Origin: an uncultured Eubacteriales bacterium
Lineage (GTDB): Bacteria > Bacillota > Clostridia > Oscillospirales > Acutalibacteraceae
Assembly: GCA_934465125.1 (NCBI GenBank)
Contig: CAKSKO010000005.1
Coordinates: 1-18,204 of the forward strand
Length of the DNA: 18,204 bases
Direction: 5' to 3'
The notes below the pieces were generated by a model. The model saw only the letters and a program-made list of their open reading frames with translations. It was not told where the DNA came from and did no database searches. The stretch's first letter is position 1, and every line of letters starts with the position of its first letter. Below, one piece after another: positions 15,752 to 18,204 of the stretch. The translations under genes and the position numbers were made by a program.

Positions 15752-17485
15752 TTATTCGTACTTTAAAAAGATACGGTTCAATCCGAGCGCCGGGAGGTAA
15801 GAAAAGAACTGACTTGTCGACTTTACGAGAAAAAGACCAAACTGATTTGTTTTAATACAAGATGCGTTGTCATAACATGTTGGGTCAAATGGCTGAGAAT
15901 CGTCCCAAATGATCAGAGTAAGATGGTCTGAAAACTTTAAGGAAATTTCAATGTTTCTTGGTTTTAAATTATTACTGTATTTGATGATATTGTTAACGAC
16001 CTCTTCAATGGCTATGAGAGCTTTCTTTTGAGTTTTAAAAGAAAGCTCACGGGATCTCATGAGCGATTCGATTGTTTCCATTATATCGTATAATTGCTTC
16101 GTTTTGCCTTCTAAATGAAAGATAACGGTTTGATCATTTTTTTCAAGATCAAGCAATAAAAGAGAGATGGCATTTTGCTTTCTTTGTATCCAAAAGACGT
16201 AACCACACCAGAGAATCAAAGTAATCAGTTCGGCGAACACCAGTCCAATCCACACCCCATAGAGGCCTAAGAAACTGCTGAATATAAATGATCCCGCAAG
16301 CGGAGTGATGAAACTCCTTAATATAGTGATTACAGCGGTGATTTTAGGAAGACCATGCGACTGGTAATAATATCCCATTAATACATTCATAGTCATCAAA
16401 AAGATACCAAGGCTATAGATGCGTATCGCAACGATCGAATCCCCTATAACAGATGGACTGCTTAAGCCCAAAAAGGATATAACAGATTTTGGAAAACATT
16501 CCAAATACAATGTGGTAATTAAACAAAGTCCGATTGTCCAGTGAAAGGCCAATCGCATGATATACTTGATTGCGCTATTGTTCTCTTCTCCAGAATAAAT
16601 ACTGATCATCGGCTGAATTGTTTGACTCAGTCCCTCAAATATAGAAAGCGCTAGCAAAGAGAGGTTGAATACTACTGTGTAAACCGTGATACCAATTTGT
16701 CCGGCGACTGTCATAATCAAATTATTGAGTGGTAGTATAACAATAAATTGAAAAATAAAAATCGAAGCAGTACCGATACCATTTTTAAAAATCAAAGCGC
16801 ATCCATTTAAAGAAAATGATCTGCCATACCGCAATGTGTTTTTCTTTGATAAGAAGTGAGAGGCAATAATCAAAGTACTTATAATTTGTGAAAAAATCAT
16901 TGCGTAGGCAGCGCCTTCAACCGACATTTTGCAGAGCGAAACAAAGAATAGGTCTAAAATAATGTTGAGTACGATCGCGCTTAACATGCCACTCATTACT
17001 AAATTTGCATGGCCATCATTTCTCACAAAGAACGATAGACAAATATTTATCATAAAAATAGGGCTGCCTGATAAAATGATTTTAGCGTATGATTTTATCA
17101 GAAGTTCAAGCTGATCGGTACGTCCTCCTAAAAGATAAATTAGAGGGTCCATCCAAATAAGACCGATGATAAGAATCAGAATTCCAATTCCAAATGCCAA
17201 GTTTAACGATAAGCTGAAGATTTTTTGTGAGGATGCTTTCTCTCTTTTTCCAGTTAAGATGCTCATGATAGTGGATCCTCCAACTGCAATCATTGCGGCG
17301 CAAGTATTGATCATCATAAAAATCGGAGCAGTGAGTGTAATAGAGGAAAGAGCAATTTCGCCCAGTAGTTTTCCAACAATGACTGTGTCAGAAAAAGAAC
17401 CAATTGAAGTGACTAGATTCGTAAGCATTGTTGGAAAGAGCATGCTATAAAAGGTTTTTCGTACAAGGGGTTGTTTGTGTATCAT
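15752..17485 (-). CDS. MATE-family transporter with C-terminal RsbW-like ATPase domain
   Basis: A 577-residue protein. Residues 1 to about 440 are a MATE multidrug/metabolite exporter of full family length: PTMLTNLVTSIGSFSDTVIVGKLLGEIALSS opens the first bundle, and a homologous NNLIMTVAGQIG segment opens the second; about 12 membrane helices are expected. Residues about 450-577 are a cytosolic GHKL ATPase domain like RsbW/SpoIIAB: N-box IAIEEVVNNIIKY with Asn499 kept, G1-like WDDSQPFDPT, and G2-like NQFGLFLVK. Its ATG follows the STAS stop codon by two bases without a visible ribosome site, so translation is probably coupled. An exporter carrying its own anti-sigma-type domain suggests control of transport or sensing of it; this is inference. 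Confidence 0.88.
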   Translation of the reverse strand: MIHKQPLVRKTFYSMLFPTMLTNLVTSIGSFSDTVIVGKLLGEIALSSITLTAPIFMMINTCAAMIAVGGSTIMSILTGKREKASSQKIFSLSLNLAFGIGILILIIGLIWMDPLIYLLGGRTDQLELLIKSYAKIILSGSPIFMINICLSFFVRNDGHANLVMSGMLSAIVLNIILDLFFVSLCKMSVEGAAYAMIFSQIISTLIIASHFLSKKNTLRYGRSFSLNGCALIFKNGIGTASIFIFQFIVILPLNNLIMTVAGQIGITVYTVVFNLSLLALSIFEGLSQTIQPMISIYSGEENNSAIKYIMRLAFHWTIGLCLITTLYLECFPKSVISFLGLSSPSVIGDSIVAIRIYSLGIFLMTMNVLMGYYYQSHGLPKITAVITILRSFITPLAGSFIFSSFLGLYGVWIGLVFAELITLILWCGYVFWIQRKQNAISLLLLDLEKNDQTVIFHLEGKTKQLYDIMETIESLMRSRELSFKTQKKALIAIEEVVNNIIKYSNNLKPRNIEISLKFSDHLTLIIWDDSQPFDPTCYDNASCIKTNQFGLFLVKSTSQFFSYLPALGLNRIFLKYE

Positions 17486-17487
17486 AA

Positions 17488-17796
17488 TTATTTTTTGATA
17501 ATCTTGAAAATAAGATCAAAACCAGTTACTTCAAAAATTTCATAAATGTCTTCCGATACCCCGCATATCACAACTTTTCCATTAATGGAAGCGGCTTTGG
17601 TATTTGCTTTGAGTAAAGTTCTTAACCCGGAACTGCTAATATACTCAAGATCATTCATATCGAAGACTAAATTTTTATATTCGTCTTCTTCAAGACTATC
17701 CATAACAGGATCGAGCTTTTCGCATTCGAATGTATTGAGTTTTCCACTGATTTTGATTGTAGTTTTGTCGCTTTCTTTAATTTTTTGAATTTCCAT
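17488..17796 (-). CDS. STAS-domain anti-sigma factor antagonist (SpoIIAA/RsbV-like)
   Basis: A 102-residue single STAS domain, normal length for RsbV/SpoIIAA. LVFDMNDLEYISSSGLRTLL holds the phosphorylation loop; Ser56, directly before Gly57, lies at the position phosphorylated by the partner kinase in SpoIIAA and RsbV. AAAGGAGG (17806-17813 on the plus strand) serves ATG 17796, and the gene overlaps the end of the RsbW-like gene by 20 bases. In known partner switches the unphosphorylated form binds RsbW and frees its target. Three RsbW-like domains around it are candidate partners, two of them fused to other functions. Confidence 0.92.
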   Translation of the reverse strand: MEIQKIKESDKTTIKISGKLNTFECEKLDPVMDSLEEDEYKNLVFDMNDLEYISSSGLRTLLKANTKAASINGKVVICGVSEDIYEIFEVTGFDLIFKIIKK

Positions 17797-18204
17797 GCGA
17801 CGATTCCTCCTTTGATAAAATAATAGTATTAATATTTTTATCCTGAACTCTTTGATAAGAAGTGGATTTTGCAGATTTTTGGATCAAATATATCCCTAAT
17901 CCACCTATTTTGCGTTTCTCTAAGGGAAGAGAGACGTCTGGATTACCAATCTTTGTGGGATCAAAAGCAAAGCTATTGTCAACAATCATTATTTTAATAC
18001 TATCTTCGAATATTTCAAGCAATATCTCAATCGTGCAAGAGGATCCATATTTCACAATATTAGTCAACAATTCCTCCAAAGCGAGAAGAACATAAAAAGC
18101 ATTTTTTATCTGGTGTTGTTTTAAGAAACGATCTGCTTCCTCCATTGTTATATGAAGTTGCTCTATTGTATTTTTTATTTTTCTGGAATAATGCGGACCA
18201 CGGA
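17777..18204 (-). CDS. RsbW-like serine kinase / anti-sigma factor, 5' end outside window
   Basis: The frame is open to the window edge (first complete codon at 18202) and ends at TAA 17777-17779; about 142 residues are visible, close to full family length. An N-terminal KNTIEQLHITMEEADRFL helix leads to N-box ALEELLTNIVKYG (Mg2+ Asn present), G1-like VDNSFAFDPT, G2 GGLGIYLIQK and a NINTIIL strand. This is the least degenerate of the three GHKL domains in the operon and the most likely active kinase for Ser56 of the STAS protein. A methionine at 18145 is an internal residue. No sigma factor is visible, so whether it controls one cannot be said. Confidence 0.88.
   Translation of the reverse strand, partial: RGPHYSRKIKNTIEQLHITMEEADRFLKQHQIKNAFYVLLALEELLTNIVKYGSSCTIEILLEIFEDSIKIMIVDNSFAFDPTKIGNPDVSLPLEKRKIGGLGIYLIQKSAKSTSYQRVQDKNINTIILSKEESSHGNSKN

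Overview
The window looks like chromosomal DNA of a low-to-mid GC Firmicute, most likely a clostridium. Reasons: strong AGGAGG-type ribosome sites, a NiCo (czcD-type) riboswitch, a clostridial-type MutY, an Lsa-like ABC-F remnant, and SpoIIAA/RsbW-like signalling proteins. No rRNA, tRNA, insertion sequence, CRISPR array or origin was seen. The genus cannot be fixed from the sequence alone.

Left half, plus strand (1-7422). The 3' end of an XRE-type regulator comes first. Next is a NiCo riboswitch whose 3' side overlaps an intrinsic terminator, controlling a P2-like P-type metal/cation ATPase (480-3035). A broken O6-methylguanine methyltransferase gene (3048-3525) and a hypoxanthine/uracil-type DNA glycosylase (from TTG 3586) follow. 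A small cysteine-rich protein lies on the minus strand (4106-4273). A second plus-strand run has mutY, a maltose/galactoside-type O-acetyltransferase, a CatA-like acetyltransferase and a HAD hydrolase, closed by a strong terminator at 7380-7422.

Middle, minus strand (7440-9210). This is a decayed Lsa-like ABC-F antibiotic-resistance gene with at least four frameshifts and one in-frame stop. Its leader still shows a complete attenuator: a six-codon upstream ORF, mutually exclusive hairpins, and a terminator just before the ribosome site.

Right part, minus strand (9267-18204, continuing beyond the window). One tightly packed operon reads, in transcription order: RsbW-like ATPase (5' end outside the window), STAS antagonist, MATE transporter fused to an RsbW-like ATPase domain, an RsbW-like domain fused to a GNAT-like acetyltransferase, LuxE-like acyl-protein synthetase, LuxC-like acyl reductase fused to a PaaK-like adenylating domain, and a free-standing PaaK-like adenylating enzyme. 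LuxE and LuxC keep the acyl-carrying cysteines of the luminescence fatty-acid reductase, but no luciferase gene is present. My reading, which is inference, is an acid-activating and aldehyde-forming pathway with an exporter, wired to a partner-switch (STAS/RsbW) module. This operon is the part of the window most likely to be an undescribed system.
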